From the NCBI GenBank assembly GCA_030042915.1, contig JASHYS010000106.1:1-21659 (forward strand): 21,659 nucleotides of DNA, in the 5' to 3' direction. Each line of letters begins with the position of its first letter. The first letter of the stretch is position 1. Positions 7,101 through 14,999 of this stretch are shown here, piece after piece. A program made the translations under genes and the position numbers. This stretch comes from Acidobacteriaceae bacterium (GTDB lineage: Bacteria; Acidobacteriota; Terriglobia; Terriglobales; Acidobacteriaceae). The notes under the pieces are model-generated. The model was not told the origin of the DNA and searched no databases. It saw only the letters and a program-made list of their open reading frames with translations.

Positions 7101-8515
7101 CGAACGTGAACCCGGTTGGCGGCGGGGAGTCAACCACATCGAATGCGCCTACGAGCATCCTGCAGGCGGTCATCGAAGTGGCACAGGTACCCAGCACGGA
7201 GCGTACGGAAGCGCAAACTACCGATCCCAGCGGATTTGCGCTTTATGCGCTCGTAACGAGTGCATCTCCGCCGTTCCAACCCTTGCTCACAGCCGCTCCT
7301 TATGACTGGAGCATGGCGCTGAACTATTCCGGGGGAGGATTGGAGGGCCAAAGCGGTGCTCGGTCGGCGTCCTCCGCTCTTGCGCTCGACGCTGCCGGGA
7401 ATGCCTGGATATCCAACGCGTACATATCCACCGTGACTGAGTTGTCCAACACGGGGGCGGCTCTATCTCCGTTTGCCACCGGAACGACCAAAAGCACAGC
7501 CGGAGGATTTACGGGAGGCGGTTTACTTTCACCATCGCAGATCGCCGTCGATCCATACGGCAATGCGTGGGTCCTTAACAACAACAGCACTTTGAGCGAA
7601 CTGGCGTTTAATGGGGAGCCTTTGAGCTCCTCAACCGCGTTCAGTGGAGGAGGCAATGCTTCCGACACCGGCAAAGGACTCGCCATTGATGGGAATGGAA
7701 ATGTCTGGGTGGCCGATTCGGGCAGTCCCGGAGACGTGGCGGAATACGCGGGATACAACGATCCCTACGCTCAAGTCGCAACCGGTACACCGCTTTCTCC
7801 CGCTGGCGTCGGTTTCATCAACGGCGTGAATAAGCCCAACGGCGCCATTGCCGTCGATGGATCTGACAACATATGGCTCTTGAACGGTGGCAATTATGCG
7901 GTTGCGGAGCTCAGCAGCACGGGTCAATTGCTCGACGTCGATCAGGGCGACCAAATCGATGTGCAATCTGGCGCGCCAGACAATCCCCCCGCGTACATTT
8001 TGAGCTCCTCAAATTTTGGCGCCTCCTTGGCCATTGACCACGCCGGAGACATCTTCATTCCGAGTACCGGGTCGGGACAATATGGTGTCATTTACGAGCT
8101 TCTCAGTGGAGCGTCTACTTCGAATTTTGGAGGAATCGGACAACAGGTCACTGCACAATACGTCGAGTCAGGCTCCGAGCTCGTCGCCCTCTACCCATCC
8201 CTGGCCATCGATGGATCGGGGCATCTCTGGGCCGCCATCCCGGCCGTGAACAGCAGTGTTTCCTTCCCACTGGCTCTTGGGGAGTGGACCTCGTCAGGCA
8301 AATCCCTCAACGAAAACTATCTGGCTCAGGGCTTCGTCGCTTCGAGCTTCTTAAGCAGCAACCTTTCAACTGTTGCCGTGGATGCCTCTGGCAATGTGTG
8401 GGTCCTCAGCGGAGTTAATCCCAGTACCGTAACGGAGTTCGTTGGAGTCGCTGCTCCTGTGGTGACCCCGTTTTCTGTGGCATCGCAAAAGAACAAACTC
8501 GGCAGCGAGCCGTAA
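4196..8515 (+). CDS. Giant lipoprotein: six Ig-like domains plus NHL propeller
   Basis: Protein of 1439 residues. The hydrophobic segment at residues 58-75 ends in lipobox TLTGC, with Cys78 lipidated. Six Ig-like domains follow (about 84-190, 195-295, 296-400, 405-510, 510-615, 620-745), each with a GV(S/D/T)W motif followed by a Cys pair. Next come a carboxypeptidase-regulatory-like segment (about 747-815, GTVQAGSLPVSGATVELF), a Cys-containing module with a GPC motif, and seven NHL-type blades from about 1032, for example AIDGNGNVWVADS. It ends VTEFVGVAAPVV. The part after the Ig array is paralogous to the lipoprotein at 664. ATG 4349 (Met52) would give a conventional 27-residue signal peptide but lacks a clear ribosome site, whereas ATG 4196 has GGAG only 2 nt away, so the start is uncertain. 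Probably a long surface stalk carrying a binding propeller; the ligand is unknown. Confidence 0.8.
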   Translation: MKTRVMTTPTDKIRRPAEILNDGSLDDTAQARNRRVAFSPFESAPRNDDRRMRLAHSWFQLLPVLLVILFAVLTLTGCSKSAATLGAIFVTNPGGTGQVTSVVVGGSVNVSVGVNGSTANLGVDWTLLCGGSAVVGFTTNVCGTITPVHVGSNINMVYLAPPYIPVGNTVTLTASATGNPSQSASVTLTILPEPVAIQFTQGELPPSAMAASGMAQIAASVNNDPTYAGVSWTASCVGSSCGSFNPTETASGGGALGSTIYTAPAAIPSSGTVTITASSIYSPKASVSSTIQIMPISVAAAISQNPVFIGGTSTLTATVSWDATNQGVTWGAPQCGASVCGGVAPGPCVISGTSSQPTTVCTAGYTAPPSLAAGTTTLPVSVTATSVADSTQSATINFTDAPPPAISVSLAATPSAVQVYGTTTLAATVSYDFSDSGVTWQCNPACNLTSTTSPSSTTSNTATYTAQYRPSGPVPSGDASSPVVVTATSIAAAASDPTGSAATTVTVYQPISVAFTPPASITAGVPATFSATVTNDIAPGGVDWTASGCLSASCGIFSSGNSNAPNHSASGASITYTAPANIQWPTQSPTVTITATSTASETVPPLQSTTVQVPVVPVPFVQFVPFAPSTLPVGNPAASSPTLISLVATAVNDSTNEGVDWTVSCTDASVAACGQFLEAPGMVATAATAATLPSFWPYASQVHAASGQAVDYEPPTQMPTGSTVTLTATSTGNPTASATQVVTITSNLSGPALSGTVQAGSLPVSGATVELFSSGNTGYGSAATPIVFSNGGNTVTTASNGSFAIPAGYTCSSLNSLLYLVALGGQPGGPNGPTNPQLGLMTALGPCSNLSSSAPLVVNEVTTIASVFALAPFIGSSYANIGSSSSNYNNGPNQSNASNYNNGLANAFAIVNNLADITTGQALLITPAGDGTAPQAEINTLADVIDTCAATAGGVPGDGSACDAFFEASNVNPVGGGESTTSNAPTSILQAVIEVAQVPSTERTEAQTTDPSGFALYALVTSASPPFQPLLTAAPYDWSMALNYSGGGLEGQSGARSASSALALDAAGNAWISNAYISTVTELSNTGAALSPFATGTTKSTAGGFTGGGLLSPSQIAVDPYGNAWVLNNNSTLSELAFNGEPLSSSTAFSGGGNASDTGKGLAIDGNGNVWVADSGSPGDVAEYAGYNDPYAQVATGTPLSPAGVGFINGVNKPNGAIAVDGSDNIWLLNGGNYAVAELSSTGQLLDVDQGDQIDVQSGAPDNPPAYILSSSNFGASLAIDHAGDIFIPSTGSGQYGVIYELLSGASTSNFGGIGQQVTAQYVESGSELVALYPSLAIDGSGHLWAAIPAVNSSVSFPLALGEWTSSGKSLNENYLAQGFVASSFLSSNLSTVAVDASGNVWVLSGVNPSTVTEFVGVAAPVVTPFSVASQKNKLGSEP

Positions 8516-8706
8516 ACGGAGCAATTGTTAGGTTAGGTCATGGCGAACGCATTGGCTGGCGACGGCGAATTAGCTTGTAATCGACCGGACGACTTCCTTG
8601 AGATGTTCAATGCGGTCCCGTATGTGGCCGGACAGAAGCGCGCATCATGAAGCGGCTTTCGTTTCTCAGAGGGCACTTTGGCTTGAAATACAACGAAATC
8701 AGAATT

Positions 8707-8712
8707 AAGGAG
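8707..8712 (+). promoter_or_regulatory. Ribosome binding site that sets the ATG start at 8721
   Basis: AAGGAG lies 8 nt before ATG at 8721 and favours it over the adjacent in-frame TTG at 8718. Confidence 0.7.
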
Positions 8713-8720
8713 AAAGATTG

Positions 8721-10643
8721 ATGATCCCCAGAAAAGCCGCGTTGGGCATGCTTGTCCTCGCAGTCAGCATTGCTCCAAGAAAGAGCCTGACTCAACAGTC
8801 GACATCCGAGACCGCCAAGCCGGAGCACACAACCGTGCGCCAGCTGCAGCAAGATCTTAACGACCTGAGCGACAAATACGATCGGCTCGAAAAAGAGATG
8901 GCCGACATGAAGGCCGAGATGCAACGTCGCGATACCGAGTTGCAGCAGGCGCAGCAGAAAGCGCAGGAGACTCAGGCTGCCACCGATAAGGCCGTGCAGG
9001 CGGAACAGCAGCGTCAGGAGAGTGCAACTGCGGCCCTCACTCAAAACAGCGATGCAGTCGCCAGCCTGCAAAGCTCTGTCAAGGATTTGCAGACATCGTC
9101 GGCTTCGTTAGTGGACACGATTATCTCGGATCAGAAACAGTACCAGGCGCCGGCCGCCATTCCTTTCATGGGCATCAGGTTGACACCGGGCGGATTTCTG
9201 GCCGGCGAAACCGTCGACCGCCAGCGTGGCGTCGGCGGTGATGTGAACACCCCCTTTAATTCGATACCGTTTGCCGGCCAGACCGGTGGCCAGCTTTCTG
9301 AGTTCAACGCCAGCGGCCGCCAATCCCGGGTGTCATTGCTCGCCGAAGGCGGCCTCTCGAGCAGCACGTTGCGCGGCTACTATGAGGGCGATTTTTTGTC
9401 GTCGGGCGCGACTTCGAATGACAACCAGAGTAACAGCTACACCTTCCGTCAACGCCAGGTTTGGGCGCAGGCAGAACTGAAGAGCGGGTGGCTGATTACC
9501 GGAGGCCAGATGTGGTCGTTGGCCACGGAATATAGGTCGGGGCTGATGAATAACAAGGAAGCCATTCCACTGACGATCGACGCGCAATATAACGTGGGCT
9601 TCACGTGGGAGCGTCAATACGGCTTCCGCGTTGTCAAGAATATTGGCAGCAAGTTCTGGACCGGGGTTGCCGCGGAAGAGGCGCAGACGCTGAATCTCGG
9701 TGGGCATAACCTGCCCGCGCTGGTGTATCAGCAGGCGGGCACGAGCGGCGGCCTTTACAACTCCCTTGCCAACTATAGCTTCAACTTTTCGCCCGACCTC
9801 ATCGCAAAGATCGTTTACGAGCCCAATTTCGGCCACTTCGAACTCTTCTCGGTCGGAAGGTTCTTCCGCGCGCGCGCTTTTCCCAATGCGTCGCCTATGT
9901 TGACAACCACCGCTTGGGGGCCGACTTCACCCAGTACGCTCGGCGCATTCACCACCAAAACCGCAGGAGGAGGAGTTGGAGCAAATGCGCGGATCCCGTT
10001 ATTCGGCAGAAGGCTCGAAATCGCGGCCCATGGTCTCGCCGGAGACGGAATTGGCCGCTACAGTTCTGCCACCCTGCCCGACGCGACCGCTCATCCCGAC
10101 GGCAGTTTGGAACTGCTCCCCGGAGGCTCCGCGCTCGGAAGTCTCGAATGGCATGCGACGCGGCGGCTCGATGTGTACGGATATTACGGCGGCGAGTACG
10201 TGAAGCGCGCCTGGTATAACACGGGCTACACGGTCTCTCAGACTCCCCAGAATATCTACCAGCCGCCATTGGGACAGCCCATCCTTGGCGGCTATGGCGC
10301 GCCCACCAACATTGAGTTCGGCTGCAACACCGAAGTTGTGCCGGCTTCGTCGGCGAACGGCGGCGGAGATGTTCCCGGAAGCGCTCTTGGTTGCGTGTCC
10401 GACACTCGCAATCTCCAGGAGGCTACGGGCGGATATTGGTTCCGCTTTTACAAAGGACCCAAGGGAACCTTTCAGCAGGGATTTCAGTATTCCTACGTGA
10501 TTCGGCATTCCTGGCAAGGCGTCGGGCTCGCCGCCAATCCCGTCACCGACACACCTGCCCTTTCCGGCTCGCCCAACACAAACGACAACATGTTCTTCAC
10601 ATCCCTTCGCTATTACCTGCCTCAGCCGTCGACAGATCGGTGA
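8721..10643 (+). CDS. DcaP-like trimeric porin with N-terminal coiled coil
   Basis: Outer-membrane protein of 640 residues. A short hydrophobic N-terminus (residues 6-17) acts as signal peptide, although its cleavage site is poorly defined (SIAPRKSLTQQ). Residues about 38-140 are a heptad-rich coiled coil (DLNDLSDKYDRLEKEMADMK and following). From about 150 there is a beta-barrel rich in alternating aromatic strands, with the phrases SGRQSRVSLLAEG, YYEGDFLS, RQRQVWAQAEL and WLITGGQMWS that recall DcaP-family porins. DcaP porins trimerise through such a coiled coil and pass small organic anions; the substrate here is unknown. Oddly, the chain ends LRYYLPQPSTDR rather than in a terminal aromatic residue, so the last strand is followed by a short tail. 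The gene stands alone, with about 200 nt before and 170 nt after it. Confidence 0.7.
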   Translation: MIPRKAALGMLVLAVSIAPRKSLTQQSTSETAKPEHTTVRQLQQDLNDLSDKYDRLEKEMADMKAEMQRRDTELQQAQQKAQETQAATDKAVQAEQQRQESATAALTQNSDAVASLQSSVKDLQTSSASLVDTIISDQKQYQAPAAIPFMGIRLTPGGFLAGETVDRQRGVGGDVNTPFNSIPFAGQTGGQLSEFNASGRQSRVSLLAEGGLSSSTLRGYYEGDFLSSGATSNDNQSNSYTFRQRQVWAQAELKSGWLITGGQMWSLATEYRSGLMNNKEAIPLTIDAQYNVGFTWERQYGFRVVKNIGSKFWTGVAAEEAQTLNLGGHNLPALVYQQAGTSGGLYNSLANYSFNFSPDLIAKIVYEPNFGHFELFSVGRFFRARAFPNASPMLTTTAWGPTSPSTLGAFTTKTAGGGVGANARIPLFGRRLEIAAHGLAGDGIGRYSSATLPDATAHPDGSLELLPGGSALGSLEWHATRRLDVYGYYGGEYVKRAWYNTGYTVSQTPQNIYQPPLGQPILGGYGAPTNIEFGCNTEVVPASSANGGGDVPGSALGCVSDTRNLQEATGGYWFRFYKGPKGTFQQGFQYSYVIRHSWQGVGLAANPVTDTPALSGSPNTNDNMFFTSLRYYLPQPSTDR

Positions 10644-10760
10644 GGTGAAAAAATTGCTGCGGCGTCTTCCCAAATGGAGAAATGGCTAGGTAGGGGAACA
10701 GTCAAGGCTCTCCGTTGGTTGCGTCGATCTTACCGTCCTGGTTTCACATTGCCGGATTTC

Positions 10761-10781
10761 AATGTCGCTGGAATCGACATT
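10761..10781. promoter_or_regulatory. Inverted repeat upstream of the large receptor gene
   Basis: AATGTCG and CGACATT form a perfect 7-bp inverted repeat around a 7-nt spacer, 32 nt before the ATG at 10814. It could be an operator or a 5'-UTR hairpin. No clear -35/-10 pair was found beside it. Confidence 0.3.
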
Positions 10782-10813
10782 TGAGGCCAGCACGCCAATA
10801 GGAGTTCCAGAAG

Positions 10814-13800
10814 ATGTCTCGACGATTCTCCAAGTTGTTCCAAGTGCTCGCCGCGGCGCTTTATCTTGGATGCGTTTCCCTATTGGCTCAAGGCGGGCAG
10901 CAAGGCCAGCAAATTTCCGGTCAGGTGAACGATCCTCAGGGAAAGGCGATTACTGGGGCGACGGTGCACCTTGCCAAAACTGACGGCTCTCTGAATCGCG
11001 ACACCAAAACGGATCCCTCCGGCACTTATTCATTTACCCAAATCCCCGCCGGCGAGTATCTTGTCGTGACTGAAGCAGAAGGATTCGACACCAAAACCAG
11101 CGATCCACTCACTCTCGCAGCCGGTCAGTCGCTCGTGTTCAATGTTCAATTGACAGCAGTGAAAGGCGCCACGACCAGTATCGAGGTTCAGGGTGGCGGA
11201 GCAACCGCGATCGAATTACAGAACCCCTCGATTTCCGGCACGATCTCAAATCAGCAGGTTGCGACTCTGGCTTTGAATGGGCGCAACTTTACCCAGCTGA
11301 TCACGACAACAGCCGGGGTTAGTAACCAGTCCGGTCAGGACGAGGCCAAGGTGGGCCTGGCAGGAAGCGCAAAATTCAGCGTGAACGGCGGCCGCGTCGA
11401 ATACAACACCTACGAGGTCGACGGAAGCGATGTATTGAACACCGGCATTAACGCCAGCCGCGGCCAGGGACTGCCACTCATTGTCTACCCCAGCATTGAC
11501 GACATCCAGGACATTCAGGTACTTACATCGAATTACAGCGCGATGTACGGTAAGACGGCATCCGGAACCGTGATCGTCACCACTAAATCTGGAACCGGCC
11601 AATTCCACGGGAACCTTTACGGATTTGTTCGCAACGAGTTCTTTAACGCCCGCAACTATTTTGACGAGCCCGGCAAAGCACCCCTCTACCGCAGGCAGGA
11701 TTACGGCGGCACATTCGGTGGGCCGCTCTTCATTCCTGGCAAATACAACACCAGGAAGGACAAAACTTTCTTCTTCTTCTCTGAAGAGCTTCGACTCGAA
11801 AAAACGCCGGTGGACTACCATCAAGCGGTGCCGACCACGGCCGAGCGTTCCGGCGATTTCAGCGATGTGTGTCCCGCAAGCGCAAGCCTGGGTGGCTATT
11901 ACCCCGGCGCTTCCTACCCTGACTGCCCCATTGTGTCTCCCGATCTCGAGTTATCGCCACAGTTTCCGGGTTTCTATTATGCGCATGCCAACGTGAATTA
12001 CACTGCAGCCTCAATCTTGCAAACCAATATTATTCCACCTCCAAATTCAACGACCGGCTGCAACACCACCAACCCGACAGCTTTTAATCGCTGCTATATA
12101 GCTTCAGTTTCTCCAGCCACCTACTGGAGAGAAGAGGCTTTCCGTATCGATCATAACTTGACGCCAAAGCAGCAACTGTCTTTTCGATACGTTCACGACT
12201 CCTGGAATACCACTACCCTCACACCCCAGTGGGGAATTGTACAGAATAGCTTTCCGACCGTAGAGAACCAGTTAGATGGTCCTGGCCTCGACCTCGTCTT
12301 GAGTCTCACTGAGGAATTGCCTCACAATATTCTGAATCGCGTGGCCGCGGCATACTCAGTCGCGCATATTACGCTCACTCCAAAACCGGGCGTCGGCGTT
12401 ACCTCCCTCGCCAGGCCTTCGATTCTAGATGCGCCGTGCCAAACAGCCACCGGCGGCACTCCAACGCCGCCGGGGCCCAATGCAATTCCCCAGCAACTCA
12501 CCGAATGCGCAATGGGCTACATCTTTGATAATGGTTTCGATTCGCGAATGCCCGGATTGGTTTTTGCCGGCAATAATGGCGAATATGGCGGGCACGGATT
12601 CAATGTAGATACCGGTTATGCTCCCTGGGAAATGGCCAACCCTACTTACATGATTCGCGATGACATGAGCAAAACGGTCGGAAAGCATACTCTTCAATTT
12701 GGCGTGCAGGCGCTTCTCGTCCAGCAAAACGAATCCAGCGCTGTCAGCGGCGCTAACTCGGGCGATCTTCAGGGCCTTCTCACTTTCAGCAATCAACAGT
12801 CGCGAAACACGTCGAACAACGCCTTTGCTGATTTCCTCGCGGGTCCGGGGATCGTCCCGTTAGTTCCCTATGCCGGCGGAGGCGGCACCTTTCCTGAATA
12901 CGGCGGCGGCACAACTGCCATCAAGAGCTATCAGCAAGACAGTGGCCAGGGCCGGTATTATGACCGTTATAAGATCGCTGAACTTTACGCCGAGGACGAT
13001 TGGCGAATCACTAGCCGTCTCACTTTCAACGTGGGCTTCAGGGCCAGCCTGTTTGGCACCTGGTACAACGCCAAGAGCACGGCATACAATTGGGAGCCGC
13101 AGGCATATAGCCAATCGCTGGGTGCATCCGTTTATGTGGACGCTACCAATGGATTTCTGGTTCGAAACCTCCCAGACGCCTCGGGCAATCTCGATCCGGT
13201 TCCCTTGAGCCGCACCGGGCCCTACAGCCTGTCGAATCTTGACCCAGTCATCACCAATGGCTTGGTCCATTGCGGAGTCGGTAATGTTCCCGGCAGTTGT
13301 ATGCAAAGTCACGTGTTCAATCCGGCGCCACGGGCTGGTTTCGCCTGGGACCCGTTTGGCGACGGCCGGACGTCTATTCGCGCTGGATACGGCCTCTTCT
13401 GGGAACACGGCACCAGCTATGAAGCGAATACCGGTTCTCTGATCGGTGGCGCGCCCCTGATCCTGAGCGAGACACAGTCCTTTCCCGGCCCGCCGCGCAG
13501 CGACAACCCTGACAACGAAACAGTTGGTACTGATCCGGGCGCATATAACGAGATTGGTTTCTCGTGCCAGGAAGGCGCAGATCAATGCGGCTCGCTGCCA
13601 ATGTATTCAGCCGGAGTGACCTTTCCATTAAACGTCACGTCGATCCCGACGAAGGCGGTCTATTCTTATACCCAGCAATGGAGCCTCAGCATTCAAAGAA
13701 GCTTTGCATCGAATTTACTTGGAACTCTTGCCTATGTAGGTACCAAGGGAACGCACTTGACCGATGTCCAGGATCTCAACCAGCTGCAGCCCTTATCCCC

Positions 13801-14980
13801 TGGTTTGAACCCTTTCCCCGCTGGACAACCTCTAACAGCCGATATCTGTGAGGCTGGATCCTCTGGTACATTTCCGGTAGGTGGCACAACCGAAGGAAAC
13901 GGTTCAACCACATCGCCGGGTGTTGGACCGAACCAGCCTGGATTCATCAACCTTTCAATTGCTTGTTCCGGTTCTCCCGGATTTGTGAGCAACGGGGGCG
14001 CGCCGCTCGGCATCAGTGCCGACCAGGTTCGCCCGTACAACGGCCTCAGTAATATCCTGCATGTGGCAAACATCGCGAATTCGAACTACAACGGCTTGCA
14101 GGCAACACTTCGCCGTTCTGCTGCTTCATTCTCCATGGGACTGGCGTATACATACAGCCACTCTTTCGACGAAGCCTCAGACCGGGCCAGTGCCAACTTC
14201 GCTAATTCGCTCGACGTAAGATCGAATTACGCGAGCTCCGATTTCGATGAACGAAACCTGCTGAGCGCAGATTACATCTACGATATTCCGCTGATTCGCT
14301 GGCTGAATCGCTTCGGAGAGTTTGCAAGCGATAAACCCGACTCCGGTGCCGGCTCGCAGTCGGCCGGGCAGGATTGGAGCAGTCGCCGCTGGGCAAAGAC
14401 TCTGCTCGATCATTGGCAATTCTCCGGCATCATCGCTCATCAAACCGGCACTCCTTTCAGCATTGTCAACCAGGGAAGCGCCACTGGTGTTTCGACTGCC
14501 GATAACGCGGGTGTGGGTGACGCCATTGGGATTGGCTCCTTTCCTGACAAAATCGGCAATCCTCGCGGGGTCAAGCCGAATGTTGCTCCCAGTGCTCAAA
14601 ATATAGGACCCCTGCTTCTTAATCCCTCTGCGTTTGTCGCTCCGAGGGGGCTCACATTCGGCGATGCTGGACGTAACTCCGTGAATAATCCCGCGCGCAC
14701 AAATTTCAACATGTCCCTCCTCAAGAAGTTCTCTCTATGGAGCGATCACGATGCAGAGTTCCGGGCCGAATTCTTCAACATCTTTAACCATACCCAATTC
14801 CGAATTTATGATCCAACCAATCCGGGAGATACCGGCAACAATGTAGTCAATTGTTATGGCAATGTGACCACCGGTTATTCGGCGGGCGCGCAGGCGTGCT
14901 TGACAGGAAATTCGTTTCTGCACCCGGTTAACGCGCACGATCCTCGCATCATGCAGTTCGGATTGAAAATGGATTTCTAG
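10814..14980 (+). CDS. Oar-like TonB-dependent receptor with carboxypeptidase-regulatory domain
   Basis: Outer-membrane receptor of 1388 residues. The signal peptide is cut near SLLA-Q (residue 26). Residues about 33-118 form a CarboxypepD_reg-like sandwich (ISGQVNDPQGKAITGATVHL ... IPAGEYLVV). The plug, about 122-265, has the phrases LNGRNFTQL (from 154), NGGRVEYNTYEVDG (from 191) and MYGKTASGTVIVTTKSGTG (from 244), typical of the Oar-like family of Acidobacteriota. The remainder is the beta-barrel, including FRAEFFNIFNHTQFRIYDPT near the end and terminal Phe (LKMDF), the usual Bam recognition signal. Such receptors are presumed to import bulky substrates with TonB energy; the substrate is not readable. 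No TonB box was recognised. AGGAG 9 nt upstream supports ATG 10814. A lipoprotein gene follows after 19 nt, suggesting an operon. Confidence 0.88.
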   Translation: MSRRFSKLFQVLAAALYLGCVSLLAQGGQQGQQISGQVNDPQGKAITGATVHLAKTDGSLNRDTKTDPSGTYSFTQIPAGEYLVVTEAEGFDTKTSDPLTLAAGQSLVFNVQLTAVKGATTSIEVQGGGATAIELQNPSISGTISNQQVATLALNGRNFTQLITTTAGVSNQSGQDEAKVGLAGSAKFSVNGGRVEYNTYEVDGSDVLNTGINASRGQGLPLIVYPSIDDIQDIQVLTSNYSAMYGKTASGTVIVTTKSGTGQFHGNLYGFVRNEFFNARNYFDEPGKAPLYRRQDYGGTFGGPLFIPGKYNTRKDKTFFFFSEELRLEKTPVDYHQAVPTTAERSGDFSDVCPASASLGGYYPGASYPDCPIVSPDLELSPQFPGFYYAHANVNYTAASILQTNIIPPPNSTTGCNTTNPTAFNRCYIASVSPATYWREEAFRIDHNLTPKQQLSFRYVHDSWNTTTLTPQWGIVQNSFPTVENQLDGPGLDLVLSLTEELPHNILNRVAAAYSVAHITLTPKPGVGVTSLARPSILDAPCQTATGGTPTPPGPNAIPQQLTECAMGYIFDNGFDSRMPGLVFAGNNGEYGGHGFNVDTGYAPWEMANPTYMIRDDMSKTVGKHTLQFGVQALLVQQNESSAVSGANSGDLQGLLTFSNQQSRNTSNNAFADFLAGPGIVPLVPYAGGGGTFPEYGGGTTAIKSYQQDSGQGRYYDRYKIAELYAEDDWRITSRLTFNVGFRASLFGTWYNAKSTAYNWEPQAYSQSLGASVYVDATNGFLVRNLPDASGNLDPVPLSRTGPYSLSNLDPVITNGLVHCGVGNVPGSCMQSHVFNPAPRAGFAWDPFGDGRTSIRAGYGLFWEHGTSYEANTGSLIGGAPLILSETQSFPGPPRSDNPDNETVGTDPGAYNEIGFSCQEGADQCGSLPMYSAGVTFPLNVTSIPTKAVYSYTQQWSLSIQRSFASNLLGTLAYVGTKGTHLTDVQDLNQLQPLSPGLNPFPAGQPLTADICEAGSSGTFPVGGTTEGNGSTTSPGVGPNQPGFINLSIACSGSPGFVSNGGAPLGISADQVRPYNGLSNILHVANIANSNYNGLQATLRRSAASFSMGLAYTYSHSFDEASDRASANFANSLDVRSNYASSDFDERNLLSADYIYDIPLIRWLNRFGEFASDKPDSGAGSQSAGQDWSSRRWAKTLLDHWQFSGIIAHQTGTPFSIVNQGSATGVSTADNAGVGDAIGIGSFPDKIGNPRGVKPNVAPSAQNIGPLLLNPSAFVAPRGLTFGDAGRNSVNNPARTNFNMSLLKKFSLWSDHDAEFRAEFFNIFNHTQFRIYDPTNPGDTGNNVVNCYGNVTTGYSAGAQACLTGNSFLHPVNAHDPRIMQFGLKMDF

Positions 14981-14999
14981 ATGGAGCGTGAAGAGTAAA

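Noticed and set aside
8607..9071. Reverse-strand Leu-rich frame of 154 codons that looks membrane-like
   Set aside because: It is the antisense of the porin's coiled-coil coding region; Gln/Ala/Glu codons read backwards give Leu/Cys/Ser.
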